From contig JAACJU010000001.1 of the NCBI GenBank assembly GCA_021378565.1, forward strand, positions 62,001-126,000: DNA of 64,000 nucleotides, given 5' to 3'. Source of the DNA: Arcobacter sp. LC1. GTDB lineage: Bacteria; Campylobacterota; Campylobacteria; Campylobacterales; Arcobacteraceae. The position numbers and the translations under genes were made by a program. The notes under the pieces were generated by a model. It was given only the letters and a program-made list of their open reading frames with translations. It did not search any database and had not been told where the DNA came from. This document shows positions 26,719 to 36,714 of the stretch, piece by piece (positions within the stretch are counted from its first letter, which is position 1; every line of letters starts with the position of its first letter).

Positions 26719-27261
26719 CTAATAAAGTCCAAATTTATTGTCTTCTTTCATTTTATACAAAACTCTCAAATTGTAGTCTTTATCATAAAAAACTTTAAAT
26801 ATATTGCCATTATCTTTTATTGCATTTAAAGCTTCTTGAATATCAATAGGTTTATACGATTCTAATTTAATAGGCATAATATTATTTTCCATTCTTTCAA
26901 GTTCAAGTGCTACTTTATCTTCAATTTCATTTGCTTCAAGTTCAGATAGTTTAGTAGCTTTATGTGAGCTTACCTTATCGTGGTGCCGTCTTAAAATTTT
27001 ACTTGCTCTATCAACTGCTATATCTATACCACTGTACAAATCTTTATCGATTTGCTTAACAACAATAGTGTCTAGATTGGCAATATTTATTGTAAATTCA
27101 AAGCTAAAAATAGTTTTCTTATTTTTATTTTCTTTGCTAACAATAGCAGAAATTGAAATAATATCTAAATTAAATTTAGTTAAAATATCCATAGAACCAT
27201 TAATGTAATCTTTTATAGCCTGAGTTAATTCTATATGTCTTCCTACAATACTTGTATTCAC
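26719..27261 (-). CDS. hpf: Long-form ribosome hibernation promoting factor
   Basis: The 180-residue length fits long HPF. The N-terminal S30AE domain starts SIVGRHIELTQAIKDYI and contains YSGIDIAVDRASKILRRHHDK. After a charged linker, the C-terminal dimerisation domain contains VFYDKDYNLRVLYKMKEDNKFGLY when read across the turn. It inactivates 70S ribosomes, usually as 100S dimers, in stationary phase or stress. Confidence 0.92.
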   Translation of the reverse strand: MNTSIVGRHIELTQAIKDYINGSMDILTKFNLDIISISAIVSKENKNKKTIFSFEFTINIANLDTIVVKQIDKDLYSGIDIAVDRASKILRRHHDKVSSHKATKLSELEANEIEDKVALELERMENNIMPIKLESYKPIDIQEALNAIKDNGNIFKVFYDKDYNLRVLYKMKEDNKFGLY

Positions 27262-27310
27262 AGTAAATCCTTTAAAGTTTCATAATTTATATTCTATATT
27301 TTAGCAAAAA

Positions 27311-29536
27311 TTACATTAATATTTCACGAGCGCCTCTAGTATTTGGTGCAGATAAAATACCAGATTCCTCTAATTGCTCTACTATAGTCGCTGCTCTATT
27401 GTATCCTATGTTCAATCTTCTTTGAATATAAGAAATTGAGCTTTTCTTCTCATTTAATACTATACTTTTTGCATCTTCAAAAAGCTTATCAAATTGTCCC
27501 GTGTCAGTTCCATTTATATTTTTTGAGTTTTTTGCTTCACCTTGTTTTAAAAAATCAAGATTATAATTAGGTGCTCTTTGTGCTTTTAAAAAATCAACTA
27601 CTTTTTGTATTTCTTCTTCACTACTCCAAGGCGCATGCAATCGTACAAGCCCAGAGGTTCCAGGAGGAGTAAATAACATATCGCCTCTACCAAGTAAGGA
27701 TTCTGCACCCATCGAGTCTAAAATAATCTTACTATCAACTTTTTGCCCTACTTTATAGCTTATTCTTGAAGGAAGATTTGCTTTAATAAGTCCAGTTACA
27801 ACATCAACTGAAGGTCTTTGGGTGGCAACTATTAGGTGTATTCCACTAGCTCTTGCCATTTGAGCCAACCTTGCAATAGAGAGTTCAACATCTTTTCCAC
27901 TTGTCATCATTAAATCAGCCAATTCATCTATTATGATTACGATATAAGGAAAAGCTTCAAAGCCATCTTTTTTAGCCTTTTCATTGTAAGTTTCAATACT
28001 TTTTGTTTTCGTTTGACTCATTAAATTATATCTTTTTTCCATTTCTAATACCATATTAGCAAGAGCATTTATGGCTTCAGTTGCTTTTGTAATAACAGGT
28101 GTTAGAAGGTGTGGGATGTCATTATACATAGAAAACTCAAGCATTTTTGGATCTATCATAATGAGCTTTAGATTATCAGGCGAATTTTTATATAAAAGTG
28201 ACAAAATCATAGCATTAAGTCCAACAGATTTACCACTTCCTGTTGTTCCTGCGATTAATAAATGTGGAAGCTTTTTAAGGTCTGTCACGAAAGGTTTACC
28301 CACTATATCTTTACCTAAAATCATAGTAAGTGGTGACTTTGAATTTTGAAAAAGCTCACTATCTAATATTTCTTTTAAATAAATAGTCTGCACGACATGG
28401 TTTGGCACTTCGATACCCACAACATCTTTGCCAGGGATTGGTGCTTGGATTCTTATCGTTTGTGCTTTTAACGCCATTGCTAAATCATCTTGGAGATTAA
28501 GAATTTTTGATACTTTAACATTTGGTGCAGGTTTAAATTCAAAAGTAGTAACCACAGGGCCTGTATATGTTCTTATAACATCGCCTTCTATTTTAAACAT
28601 AAGTAATTTTTTTAGCAAATCTGCTATTTTTTTATCAATTATGCCTTCATTCACTTTGGTTTTATTCTCTTTTGGTGCTTTTGAAAAAAAGCTTGAAGGC
28701 GGAAGTTTGAAATCAAGTGGTTTTTCACTAGCCCCTACTTCTATATCATCAAGAAGTTTTTTATTTTCTTCTAATTCATCTACGATAACTGAAATTTTTT
28801 CTTCAATTTTAGGCTTATATTTTTCTTTTTTTGCATTTTTCTCTTCATTTATTATATCTGCTTCTAGAATATTTTCTTTTTTTGTATTATCTTCAACTTC
28901 AAAACTAATCTGTGCAGTATCTCCAATTTCTTTGACTACTACTTTTGGTTTTTTTATTTCTTCTTTGTTTTTTTTATTTTTAAGTTCAATTTTTCTTCTT
29001 TCAATTTTTTCTTGAATTTTCCTTAGACTTTTTTCCTTAGGCTTAATATAACTTAAGAGTTTGTATATATTTCTAGGGCTAGTATCTCTTTCTTCTTTTT
29101 CTTCAAAAAATATAAACAATGAAATGACAAATCCTGTTAAAACAAAAATCCAAAGCCCGATATTTCCAATGAATGGATCCAAAGAACTTGTTATAAAAAA
29201 ACCAATTTTTCCTTCAAATGCACCATTTGTTGTTAAAGCTTGAAAAATCAAAAAAGTAAAAACTAGCAAAATCCATGTTAAGGTTTGCAAAATGCTTTGT
29301 TTTCCTTCTTTAAAGCCATAATTATATAATAAATACATAAATAAAAATGGATATAAGTAAGCAATTAGCCCAAAATACTCTTTTGAATAAATAGCAAAAT
29401 AAAAACCAAGAGAACCCACAATATTTGGAACACTTGCGATAGTTGAAATTTCTAAGTAAAAAATTATAAAAATAAAAATTAGTGATATGATTTTTTTTAG
29501 TATTTTAAAGCCTTTAGAGTCTTGAAATTTTTGCAA
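27311..29536 (-). CDS. ftsK: DNA translocase FtsK
   Basis: FtsK pumps chromosomal DNA at the division septum and activates Xer recombination. The 741-residue protein has N-terminal membrane helices, a charged Lys/Glu-rich linker (short for the family), the motor with Walker A GTTGSGKSVGLN and Walker B IVIIIDELADLMM, and a C-terminal gamma winged helix (SISYIQRRLNIGYNRAATIVEQLEE across the helix pair). XerH is encoded about 13 kb away. Its start overlaps lpxD by 23 bases. Confidence 0.95.
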   Translation of the reverse strand: MQKFQDSKGFKILKKIISLIFIFIIFYLEISTIASVPNIVGSLGFYFAIYSKEYFGLIAYLYPFLFMYLLYNYGFKEGKQSILQTLTWILLVFTFLIFQALTTNGAFEGKIGFFITSSLDPFIGNIGLWIFVLTGFVISLFIFFEEKEERDTSPRNIYKLLSYIKPKEKSLRKIQEKIERRKIELKNKKNKEEIKKPKVVVKEIGDTAQISFEVEDNTKKENILEADIINEEKNAKKEKYKPKIEEKISVIVDELEENKKLLDDIEVGASEKPLDFKLPPSSFFSKAPKENKTKVNEGIIDKKIADLLKKLLMFKIEGDVIRTYTGPVVTTFEFKPAPNVKVSKILNLQDDLAMALKAQTIRIQAPIPGKDVVGIEVPNHVVQTIYLKEILDSELFQNSKSPLTMILGKDIVGKPFVTDLKKLPHLLIAGTTGSGKSVGLNAMILSLLYKNSPDNLKLIMIDPKMLEFSMYNDIPHLLTPVITKATEAINALANMVLEMEKRYNLMSQTKTKSIETYNEKAKKDGFEAFPYIVIIIDELADLMMTSGKDVELSIARLAQMARASGIHLIVATQRPSVDVVTGLIKANLPSRISYKVGQKVDSKIILDSMGAESLLGRGDMLFTPPGTSGLVRLHAPWSSEEEIQKVVDFLKAQRAPNYNLDFLKQGEAKNSKNINGTDTGQFDKLFEDAKSIVLNEKKSSISYIQRRLNIGYNRAATIVEQLEESGILSAPNTRGAREILM

Positions 29537-30455
29537 GAGTTTTTAACCACTCTTTTCTTAATCTTGCAGGAAATCCTGCATAAGTTTGCCCAGATTTAGT
29601 CACAGATTTAGTTAAGCCACTTCTAGCTGCAATTGTAGTAAAAGCCGCAACTTTTAAGTGTCCAGCTATTCCACTTTGCCCACCAATTACAATATTTCTA
29701 CCAAGTGTAGTGGAGCCTGCAATTCCAACTTGCCCTGTAATGATAACATTTTCATCCAAAACACAGTTGTGTCCAATTTGTACTAAATTATCTATTTTCG
29801 TACCAGATTTTATCAAAGTTGAACCAAAAGCTGCCCTATCAACCGTCGTATTTGCTCCAATTTCAATATCATTTTCTAAAATAACATTTCCATTTTGATA
29901 GATTTTTATATGTTTTCCCTCTTTTGTATGTGCAAATCCAAAACCATCACTTCCAATTACTGCCCCAGCTTGGATAATACAAGAATTACCCAAAACACAA
30001 TCTCTATAAATTACAGAATTTGGATACATCACACAAGAGTCACCAATACTAACATTGTCTCCTATAAAAACACCGCTCATCAAAATACAATTATTTCCAA
30101 TTTTTGTATTTTTACCTACATAAGCATTTGGCATAATTTTAGTTTTATCTCCAATTTGAGGCTCTTCTCCCTCATCTTCTATATGCTTTGGAGCAAAAAA
30201 CTTTGACGCAATAGCTAGTTTTAAATATGGCTCATTATCAACAAGAGCTAAAACTCCTTTTGGAACAAAAGAGCTAAATTCTTCATGCACTAAAACAGCG
30301 GCAGCTTTTGTGTGTTTTAGTTCATCTAGATATTTTTTATTTTCAAAAAAACTAAGATTATTTTTTTTTGCATCTTTTAAAGTATTTAAGCCTGTAATTT
30401 CTATTTCACTTTGGCAATCTAAGCCCAAGTTTTTCGCTAAATCTTTTAATTTCAT
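29514..30455 (-). CDS. lpxD: UDP-3-O-acylglucosamine N-acyltransferase LpxD
   Basis: LpxD adds the N-linked acyl chain in lipid A synthesis. The 313-residue protein has an N-terminal uridine-binding domain and a left-handed beta helix of hexapeptide repeats. The catalytic His region reads SDGFGFAHTKEGKHIKI, and the TTVDRAAFGSTLI motif follows. It overlaps ftsK at its 3' end. Confidence 0.96.
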   Translation of the reverse strand: MKLKDLAKNLGLDCQSEIEITGLNTLKDAKKNNLSFFENKKYLDELKHTKAAAVLVHEEFSSFVPKGVLALVDNEPYLKLAIASKFFAPKHIEDEGEEPQIGDKTKIMPNAYVGKNTKIGNNCILMSGVFIGDNVSIGDSCVMYPNSVIYRDCVLGNSCIIQAGAVIGSDGFGFAHTKEGKHIKIYQNGNVILENDIEIGANTTVDRAAFGSTLIKSGTKIDNLVQIGHNCVLDENVIITGQVGIAGSTTLGRNIVIGGQSGIAGHLKVAAFTTIAARSGLTKSVTKSGQTYAGFPARLRKEWLKTLAKISRL

Positions 30456-30558
30456 ATTTTACGCCTATTTTTTAAGAGTATTTTAGCAAAGCCTTGATAA
30501 ATAAGCATTTAAACGCCTATTTATTTTTAAATTTTATTATCTATTTATTCGCCAATTT

Positions 30559-31059
30559 TCATCTTTCTATGGCAATTGAACCACTTCTCACAACTTCAAT
30601 AGGCTTAAATCTTTGAATAGCTTTTATCAAATTTTTTATACGCACAGGATTATCAGTTGCACTCAATATAATAGCAGTATCAGTTATAGTTTGGATTATG
30701 CCATTAAAAGTTTTGGCTACCACATTCAAATCACTTAAATTCTGCCCTATTGGAATTTTGATTAAAACTGTATCTTTTTCTATAAAATTTACATGTTCAT
30801 TTACTCTTAAAACTGGTATTAGCTTATTTAGTTGTTTAGTAATTTGGTCGATTATTCTTTTATCGCCTTTAGTAACTATGGTAATTCTTGAATATTTTTT
30901 ATTTTCATCAATTGGTGCAACTGTAAGAGAATGGATATTGTATCCTCTAGCTGAGAATAGTCCAGAGATTCTTGAAAGCACTGAGTCTTCATTTAAAACA
31001 ACAACAGAAACTACTCTTCTTATTTCCTCGCTATCATAGTAGTGATTTAAATTATTCAT
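30559..31059 (-). CDS. ilvH: Acetolactate synthase small (regulatory) subunit
   Basis: The 166-residue protein has an N-terminal ACT domain (VVLNEDSVLSRISGLFSARGYNIHSLTVAP across the fold) followed by the IlvH C-terminal domain ending EVVRSGSIAIER. It activates IlvI and confers valine feedback. It overlaps the ilvI stop by four bases (ATGA). Confidence 0.96.
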   Translation of the reverse strand: MNNLNHYYDSEEIRRVVSVVVLNEDSVLSRISGLFSARGYNIHSLTVAPIDENKKYSRITIVTKGDKRIIDQITKQLNKLIPVLRVNEHVNFIEKDTVLIKIPIGQNLSDLNVVAKTFNGIIQTITDTAIILSATDNPVRIKNLIKAIQRFKPIEVVRSGSIAIER

Positions 31060-32747
31060 TTCTCTTCTCCTAGCAGTGTCATTTCATCTAAGGCATGTCC
31101 ATTTGGAACCATAGGATATACATTTTCATCTTTATAAACTAACACTTCAATAAGCGCTACTTTTTTTGCTTTTATAGCTTCTTTTAAAGCTTTATCAAAT
31201 TCTTCTTTAGTTTTAACTTGAAAAGCAATCCCCCTTAAGCCTTGCGTTAATTTTATAAAATCAGGGCCAAAACTCAAATCAGTTTCCGAAATTCTATTTT
31301 CATAAAATAAGCTTTGCCATTGTTTTACCATGCCTAAATAGTTGTTATTTAAAACTATATTAATAACAGGCAAATCATACTCAGCACAGGTTAAAATCTC
31401 TTGAATATTCATCAAAATTGAGCCATCTCCTGTAATATTTACTGATACCTTATCTTTGCAAGCTCTAGCTGCTCCCATAGCAGCAGGAAGTCCAAAGCCC
31501 ATAGTTCCTAGCCCACCTGAGCTAAGCCATTGTCTAGGATAAGAAAAGGGATAAAATTGTGCAGTCCACATTTGATGTTGTCCAACATCTGATGAAATAA
31601 TAGCTTTATCACCTAAAATTTGCCCAATTCGCTCTACTACCCATTGGGGTTTTAATGCTTTTTTGTTATCAAAATATTTTAAAGGCTCTTTTTTTCTATT
31701 TTCTCTTAATTGCTCAAGCCAAGGGCTATAATCTTGCAAATTATATTTATGAAGGCAAGCTAAAATATCATTTACAACATATTTCAAATCTCCAACGATA
31801 GGAAAATCAGGTCTTACAATTTTGTCAATACTAGCTGGATCAATATCAATATGCACTACTTTTGCGCGCTTAGCAAATTCATCAAGTCGTCCAGTTACCC
31901 TATCATCAAATCTAGCACCTAAAGAAATTATGATATCAGCTTCATGTATTGCCATATTTGCTGCATATTCTCCGTGCATTCCAAGCATTCCAAAAAGCAA
32001 AGGATTATCATGCCCCATAACTCCTCTAGCCATTAGTGTTTCAACTACGGGAATATTTGCTTTTTTGGCTAACTCTTTAATTTCGCTAGCACATGAGCTT
32101 AAAATTGCGCCTCCTCCTACATAAAAAATAGGTTTTTTAGCAGAGCAAAGTGCATCAAGAAATTTTCTTATTTGATTTTTATTGCCCTTAATTGTAGGTC
32201 TATAAGTAGGAATATCTATAAAATCTGGATAAACAAACTCAGCCTCATCAACTGTAACATCTTTTGGAATATCAATATGCACAGGGCCTGGTCTTCCAGT
32301 TGAAGCTATATAAAAGGCTTCTTTTATTATTTTCGGTATTTCCTTAACATCTCTTACTAAAAAATTATGTTTTGTACATGGTCTTGCAATCCCCACTGCA
32401 TCCACTTCTTGAAAACCATCTGTTCCTATTATTTCTTTTGCTACTTGTCCGCTTATCAAAACCAAAGGAATTGAGTCCAAGTAAGCAGTTGCAAGCCCTG
32501 TAACTGCGTTTGTAAAGCCAGGTCCAGAAGTTACAATAGCAACTCCCACCTTACCACTAGCTCTAGCATAACCATCAGCTGCGTGTAAAGCTGCTTGTTC
32601 ATGTCTTACCAAGATATGTTGAAAATGATTTTGTTTATAAATTTCATCGTAAATATTCATAACAGCGCCACCTGGGTAACCAAATACTACTTCAACATTT
32701 TCTTCTTTCAGGGATTCGATAACCATTTTAGCACCATTAATTTTCAA
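31056..32747 (-). CDS. ilvI: Acetolactate synthase large (catalytic) subunit
   Basis: A 563-residue thiamine-diphosphate enzyme making acetolactate or acetohydroxybutyrate for valine, leucine and isoleucine. Visible motifs: FGYPGGAVMNIYD, the catalytic Glu in RHEQAALHAADGYARASG, and the ThDP motif GDGSILMN...NN. The start is TTG 32747, with AAGGA six bases upstream. No leader peptide or attenuator was seen upstream. Confidence 0.97.
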   Translation of the reverse strand: MKINGAKMVIESLKEENVEVVFGYPGGAVMNIYDEIYKQNHFQHILVRHEQAALHAADGYARASGKVGVAIVTSGPGFTNAVTGLATAYLDSIPLVLISGQVAKEIIGTDGFQEVDAVGIARPCTKHNFLVRDVKEIPKIIKEAFYIASTGRPGPVHIDIPKDVTVDEAEFVYPDFIDIPTYRPTIKGNKNQIRKFLDALCSAKKPIFYVGGGAILSSCASEIKELAKKANIPVVETLMARGVMGHDNPLLFGMLGMHGEYAANMAIHEADIIISLGARFDDRVTGRLDEFAKRAKVVHIDIDPASIDKIVRPDFPIVGDLKYVVNDILACLHKYNLQDYSPWLEQLRENRKKEPLKYFDNKKALKPQWVVERIGQILGDKAIISSDVGQHQMWTAQFYPFSYPRQWLSSGGLGTMGFGLPAAMGAARACKDKVSVNITGDGSILMNIQEILTCAEYDLPVINIVLNNNYLGMVKQWQSLFYENRISETDLSFGPDFIKLTQGLRGIAFQVKTKEEFDKALKEAIKAKKVALIEVLVYKDENVYPMVPNGHALDEMTLLGEEK

Positions 32748-32908
32748 AACTTTTCCTTAATCTTATAAAAATATATTATTTTACTTATTTTTCTATTAAG
32801 TTTATATTAAAATTAGATTTATTTTTTAAACTTATTTACTTTTTTTAATTTTCTAAAGCATTTTATGGTATGATATCGTTCTTAATATTTGTTATAAGGT
32901 TTTTAAAA

Positions 32909-33715
32909 ATGGATGAAGAATTAGGTAAAAAATTTGCTATATTTGGCTCAAATGTGAAACACTCAAAGTCTCCTGTGATGCAAGAAGCAGCTTTTAAGTA
33001 TAAAAACATAAATGCAACTTATGTAAGACATAATTTAAAAGATGGAACTAAGATAAAAGAAGAGTTTTTAAAAGGAGAGTATGATGGCGCAAACATTACA
33101 ACTCCTTATAAAGAGATAGCTTTTGAGTTAGCTGATGAAGTAAGAGGTATCGCTAAAAAAATTGGCGCAGTAAATACTTACATCAAAGAAGAAGACAAAG
33201 TTGTAGGATTTAACACAGATGCAGATGGATTTATGCGTGCTATTGAAGATTTTGGAACTGTTGAAGATGTTCTTATTATCGGAGCTGGTGGTACTGCAAA
33301 AGCTTTAGCTGTAGTTCTTAAAAAAGCCAAAAAAAGAGTATCAATTGTAAATAGAAGTGCTGATAAACTAAAATTTTTTAAAGAACTTGGTTGCAAAGTA
33401 AATTCTTGGAAAAATTACCATCTTGATGCTTATGATTTAATAATAAATGCTACAAGTATAGGTTTTAAAGAAGATGAATACCCTTTTAAAAAATCAAAGT
33501 TAGAAAATATTTTTATAAATTCTTCTTTTGCTTTTGATTGTGTATATGCAACAGAAACTCCTTTTTTGATTTTGGCTAAAGAAGAAGGATTAAAAACTAA
33601 AAATGGTGAAGATATGCTAGTTTATCAAGGTGCTTTAGCTCTTGAGCATTTTATAGATATTAAAATTGATAAAAATCTTATTGAAGTTATGAAAGATTCT
33701 TTAGGCGAAGACTAA
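32909..33715 (+). CDS. aroE: Shikimate dehydrogenase
   Basis: AroE reduces 3-dehydroshikimate with NADPH in aromatic amino-acid synthesis. The 268-residue protein shows SKSPVMQEAAF, ANITTPYKE with catalytic Lys, GAVNTYI, NTDADGF and the nucleotide-binding GAGGTAKALA followed by NRS. The ATG at 32909 was chosen because ATAAGG lies upstream and the protein begins in the normal place; an in-frame ATG at 32870 would overlap a TATGAT -10-like box. Confidence 0.95.
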   Translation: MDEELGKKFAIFGSNVKHSKSPVMQEAAFKYKNINATYVRHNLKDGTKIKEEFLKGEYDGANITTPYKEIAFELADEVRGIAKKIGAVNTYIKEEDKVVGFNTDADGFMRAIEDFGTVEDVLIIGAGGTAKALAVVLKKAKKRVSIVNRSADKLKFFKELGCKVNSWKNYHLDAYDLIINATSIGFKEDEYPFKKSKLENIFINSSFAFDCVYATETPFLILAKEEGLKTKNGEDMLVYQGALALEHFIDIKIDKNLIEVMKDSLGED

Positions 33716-33791
33716 AAATTAAGGGCTTTGAAGAAGTTTAGAAGTACTAATTTAGCATTTTTATCTAGCTTCTAAAAAAGTCCTAAGCAAA

Positions 33792-34790
33792 TCAACTTAA
33801 GCTTGCAAAAGGCTCTTTTTGTAAAAAGTCATTTCTTATCAACTCAAGTTCTAAATCCATACTATAAATATTCCGTTTATTAAAAAAGAAAATATGTTTT
33901 TCAAGCTTAACCAAATCTTTTTGCGTGCAAAATATATTAAAATTATCATATTTTAATAAAATATCACTTAATTCATTTTTTGTAAAATCGTGATGATCGG
34001 GAAAAAATTCGCACTCTAATTCCACATTTTTAGGAAAAAATTCAAGTAGCCTTTTTGGTTTTGAAATTGCACTTAACAAAAGATTTTTTTTTGTAAAATC
34101 TTTGCTAAATTCATTAATATTTACCTCTTTTTTGAAGTCATTTTTTTCTAGATGTTTAAAACTAACTATTCTTTTAAAATCCTCATTTTCCTTTAAAACT
34201 AGAGTTGCATATTTATAAAATGATTTTGGTATCCTATAAGCCCCACTTGGAAGGCAAAAGTCATGTTTTGGTTCTTCTTCTGAACGAAGTAATATATCAA
34301 ATTTTTTTATATTATACTTAGAAAAACCATCATCTAAAAAAATCACTTTTGCACCAAGAGTTTTTGCTTTTTTTATTGCTTTTACCCTATCCTCACCAAC
34401 TATAACAGATGCTTTTTTTAGACTTTTCGCTAAAAGCATAGCCTCGTCTCCACTAATATTTATATCGCTTTTAATTTCTCCATTTAAAGAGATTATTTGT
34501 AAACCTTTTGAATCTCTTTTGTAACCCCTTAAAATAATAAAAACTTTTTCATATCTTTTGGCTAATTCAATAGTTAAAGGAGTTTTTCCACTACCTCCTA
34601 CTACTAAATTTCCAACACTAATGATAGGTATATTAAAATTTACAGGTTTAGAATAAAATTTTTTTACCTTACAGATATTTGAATATATAAAACTTAGAGG
34701 AGATAGGAAGTAAGCTAAAATTGTTTGCAAGGAATTTGGATAAAAAAGATAATTTTCTATCCAAAATGCAAAGGTTTTTTTCAAACCCAA
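33792..34790 (-). CDS. lpxK: Tetraacyldisaccharide 4'-kinase LpxK
   Basis: LpxK phosphorylates the 4' position of the lipid A disaccharide at the inner membrane. The 332-residue protein has a modified P-loop, VGNLVVGGSGKTPLT, then ILRGYKR and VIFLDDGFSKYNI (family DDGFQH-like). The start (TTG 34790 or TTG 34784) overlaps the end of the DegT-family gene. Confidence 0.94.
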   Translation of the reverse strand: MGLKKTFAFWIENYLFYPNSLQTILAYFLSPLSFIYSNICKVKKFYSKPVNFNIPIISVGNLVVGGSGKTPLTIELAKRYEKVFIILRGYKRDSKGLQIISLNGEIKSDINISGDEAMLLAKSLKKASVIVGEDRVKAIKKAKTLGAKVIFLDDGFSKYNIKKFDILLRSEEEPKHDFCLPSGAYRIPKSFYKYATLVLKENEDFKRIVSFKHLEKNDFKKEVNINEFSKDFTKKNLLLSAISKPKRLLEFFPKNVELECEFFPDHHDFTKNELSDILLKYDNFNIFCTQKDLVKLEKHIFFFNKRNIYSMDLELELIRNDFLQKEPFASLS

Positions 34791-35926
34791 GTGCTCGCAA
34801 TTTCAATTATAGTATCGCAAATATAATTAACTTCTTCATCAGTTAAAGAAGCATAAATTGGGATTGACAAGATTTGTGAATAAGAATTTAGAGCTACAGA
34901 AAAAGTAGTGATTTTTAAATTATATTTTTGTTTATAGTAGCTTAGTAAATGCAGTGGAATATAATTTAGCCCTGTAGAAATACCTTTCTCTTTTAATGCT
35001 CTTGCAAAAGCATCTCTATTTCTATCAATTTTGATAATATACTGAGTAAAAATATGTTCATCATTATGTTTAGGAGTAGTAATATGTTTGATATTTGCTA
35101 ATCTTTGTTCATAGATTTTAGCTATATCTTTCCTTCTTTTTATAAGCTTGTTCACTTTTTTTAGTTGCGCTAGTGCAAAAGAAGCATCAAGTTCTGAAAT
35201 GTCATATTTATACCCAATATCCACAACATCATAAATATAATCTAAGTTTCCATAGTCATCATAAGTGGTTGTAATTGCATGGTTTCTTAGCAGTCTTGCT
35301 CTTGTAGCTAACTCATCATTATTTGTTACAATTCCACCAGCTAGAGATATAGCATGTGAAGAATTTGAAGGGTTTGTATAAAAAATTGTCATATCAGCAC
35401 CCAAAGATCCAATAGGCTCATTTTTATATGTCACTCCCAAAGCACAAGTTGCATCTTCAATCAAAAGCACGCCATATTTTTTTACGATAGAATATAATCG
35501 TTCTAAATCAGGAGTTTGCCCAGCTACAAAAGATATAATCGCACCTCTTAATTTTTTGGTTGTATTTTCTTTCAAAGCAAGCTCAAACTTATCTAAGTCA
35601 ATATTCATATCATCAGGATTAATATCAATAAAAATTGGTTCAGCATCAAAATGACGAACTACTTCAGGCACATTTACAAAAGAATTAACACTCATAAGAA
35701 TCTTATCACCTCTTTTAAGCTCAATCGCACTCATAGCAAGATGCAAGGCAGTAGTACCATTACAAGTAGCTATTGCGTGGTCTGCACCTATAAACTTTGC
35801 AACTTGTTCTTCAAATTCTTCTACTTTTGTCATTTCTTTTTTTATATTTACATTATGCAATACAGATGTAACTTCTTTTATTTCATCTTCACCGACCGTA
35901 GGTTTGTAAAATGGTATTTCTCTCAT
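34781..35926 (-). CDS. DegT/DnrJ/EryC1/StrS-family protein lacking the PLP lysine
   Basis: A 381-residue PLP-fold protein of the sugar aminotransferase family: ATCNGTTALHLAM phosphate cup, the Asp of LLIEDATCALG that contacts the pyridine nitrogen, and GYKYDISELDASFALAQL at the dimer interface. At the place of the usual lysine (family pattern like ANKNITTGEGG) it reads NPSNSSHAISLAGG, with S190-H191 and no Lys. ColD-type 3-dehydratases also have His there, so a deoxysugar dehydratase is possible. ATG 35926, with GGAG upstream, overlaps the nadE stop. It lies between nadE and lpxK. Confidence 0.85.
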   Translation of the reverse strand: MREIPFYKPTVGEDEIKEVTSVLHNVNIKKEMTKVEEFEEQVAKFIGADHAIATCNGTTALHLAMSAIELKRGDKILMSVNSFVNVPEVVRHFDAEPIFIDINPDDMNIDLDKFELALKENTTKKLRGAIISFVAGQTPDLERLYSIVKKYGVLLIEDATCALGVTYKNEPIGSLGADMTIFYTNPSNSSHAISLAGGIVTNNDELATRARLLRNHAITTTYDDYGNLDYIYDVVDIGYKYDISELDASFALAQLKKVNKLIKRRKDIAKIYEQRLANIKHITTPKHNDEHIFTQYIIKIDRNRDAFARALKEKGISTGLNYIPLHLLSYYKQKYNLKITTFSVALNSYSQILSIPIYASLTDEEVNYICDTIIEIASTWV

Positions 35927-36687
35927 TTTTTGCTCCAATTTATTTTAGCAATTTTAGGAAGTTTTCCCTTAAAAGCATTGATTTTTATTTTGTTTTCTAT
36001 TGTATCAATCATATCTTTATCAAAACCTAGATTAATCAGCTCTTGCCTAGATTTTTTTTCATCAACTAGTTTTTTTGCCAAGGCATCTATTTGCTTATAG
36101 CTAAATCCAAGTTCATCTTCATCATTTTGCCCTTCGTATAAATCAGCACTTGGTTTTTTATTTAAAATGCACTCAGGTACATCTAAATATTTAGCAAAAG
36201 CATATTCATCACTTTTGTATATTTCACCAATAGGATTCAAAGCACAAGCAATATCCCCAAAAATAGTCCCATAACCTAGCAAAAGCTCACTTTTATTGCT
36301 TGTTCCAATTACCAAAGATTTTTGTCTAGCTGAAATATCATACAAGACACTCATTCTAGCTCTTGCACTGAAATTGCCAATTCTAAGCTTATCATCTTGC
36401 ATATTTTCAAGATAAGAGCTAATCATGGGACTTACGGGAATAATCTCATAAGCAATATCAAATTTTTCACAAAGAATTTTTGCATCTTCGACACTTGAAG
36501 CACTAGAAAATTGTGAAGGCATCATTATAGCCAAAGCATTTTCGCCAAAGGCTTTTTTGCACAATACCGCAACAAGTGCAGAATCAAGCCCTCCACTTAA
36601 ACCAAATACTACACTTTTAAAACCAGCTTTTTTAACTTCTGTTTTTAAAAAATCAAGCAGTTGATTAGCAATAATTTCCCAGTTCAT
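35923..36687 (-). CDS. nadE: NAD synthetase (ammonia-dependent)
   Basis: NadE amidates nicotinic acid adenine dinucleotide to NAD. The 254-residue protein has the PP-loop GLSGGLDSALVAVLC, GTSNKSELLLGYGT and the KPSADLYEGQNDEDELGFSY region when read across the loop. It lacks the glutaminase domain of long forms, as expected for the short type. The stop overlaps the start of the DegT-family gene. Confidence 0.95.
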   Translation of the reverse strand: MNWEIIANQLLDFLKTEVKKAGFKSVVFGLSGGLDSALVAVLCKKAFGENALAIMMPSQFSSASSVEDAKILCEKFDIAYEIIPVSPMISSYLENMQDDKLRIGNFSARARMSVLYDISARQKSLVIGTSNKSELLLGYGTIFGDIACALNPIGEIYKSDEYAFAKYLDVPECILNKKPSADLYEGQNDEDELGFSYKQIDALAKKLVDEKKSRQELINLGFDKDMIDTIENKIKINAFKGKLPKIAKINWSKK

Positions 36688-36714
36688 TATTTCTACCTTT
36701 AAAACAAAAATTAA

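Noticed and set aside
29895-30206. Plus-strand 103-codon frame antisense to lpxD.
   Set aside because: It arises from the hexapeptide repeat coding of lpxD and has no independent support.
30456-30558. Repeated ACGCCTATTT between ilvH and lpxD as a regulatory site.
   Set aside because: Only two copies in very AT-rich DNA, without symmetry or clear position relative to a promoter.
33737-33776. TTTAGAAG/CTTCTAAA inverted repeat between aroE and lpxK as a terminator.
   Set aside because: The loop is about 24 bases and the stem weak. It may contribute to termination, but I cannot support it.
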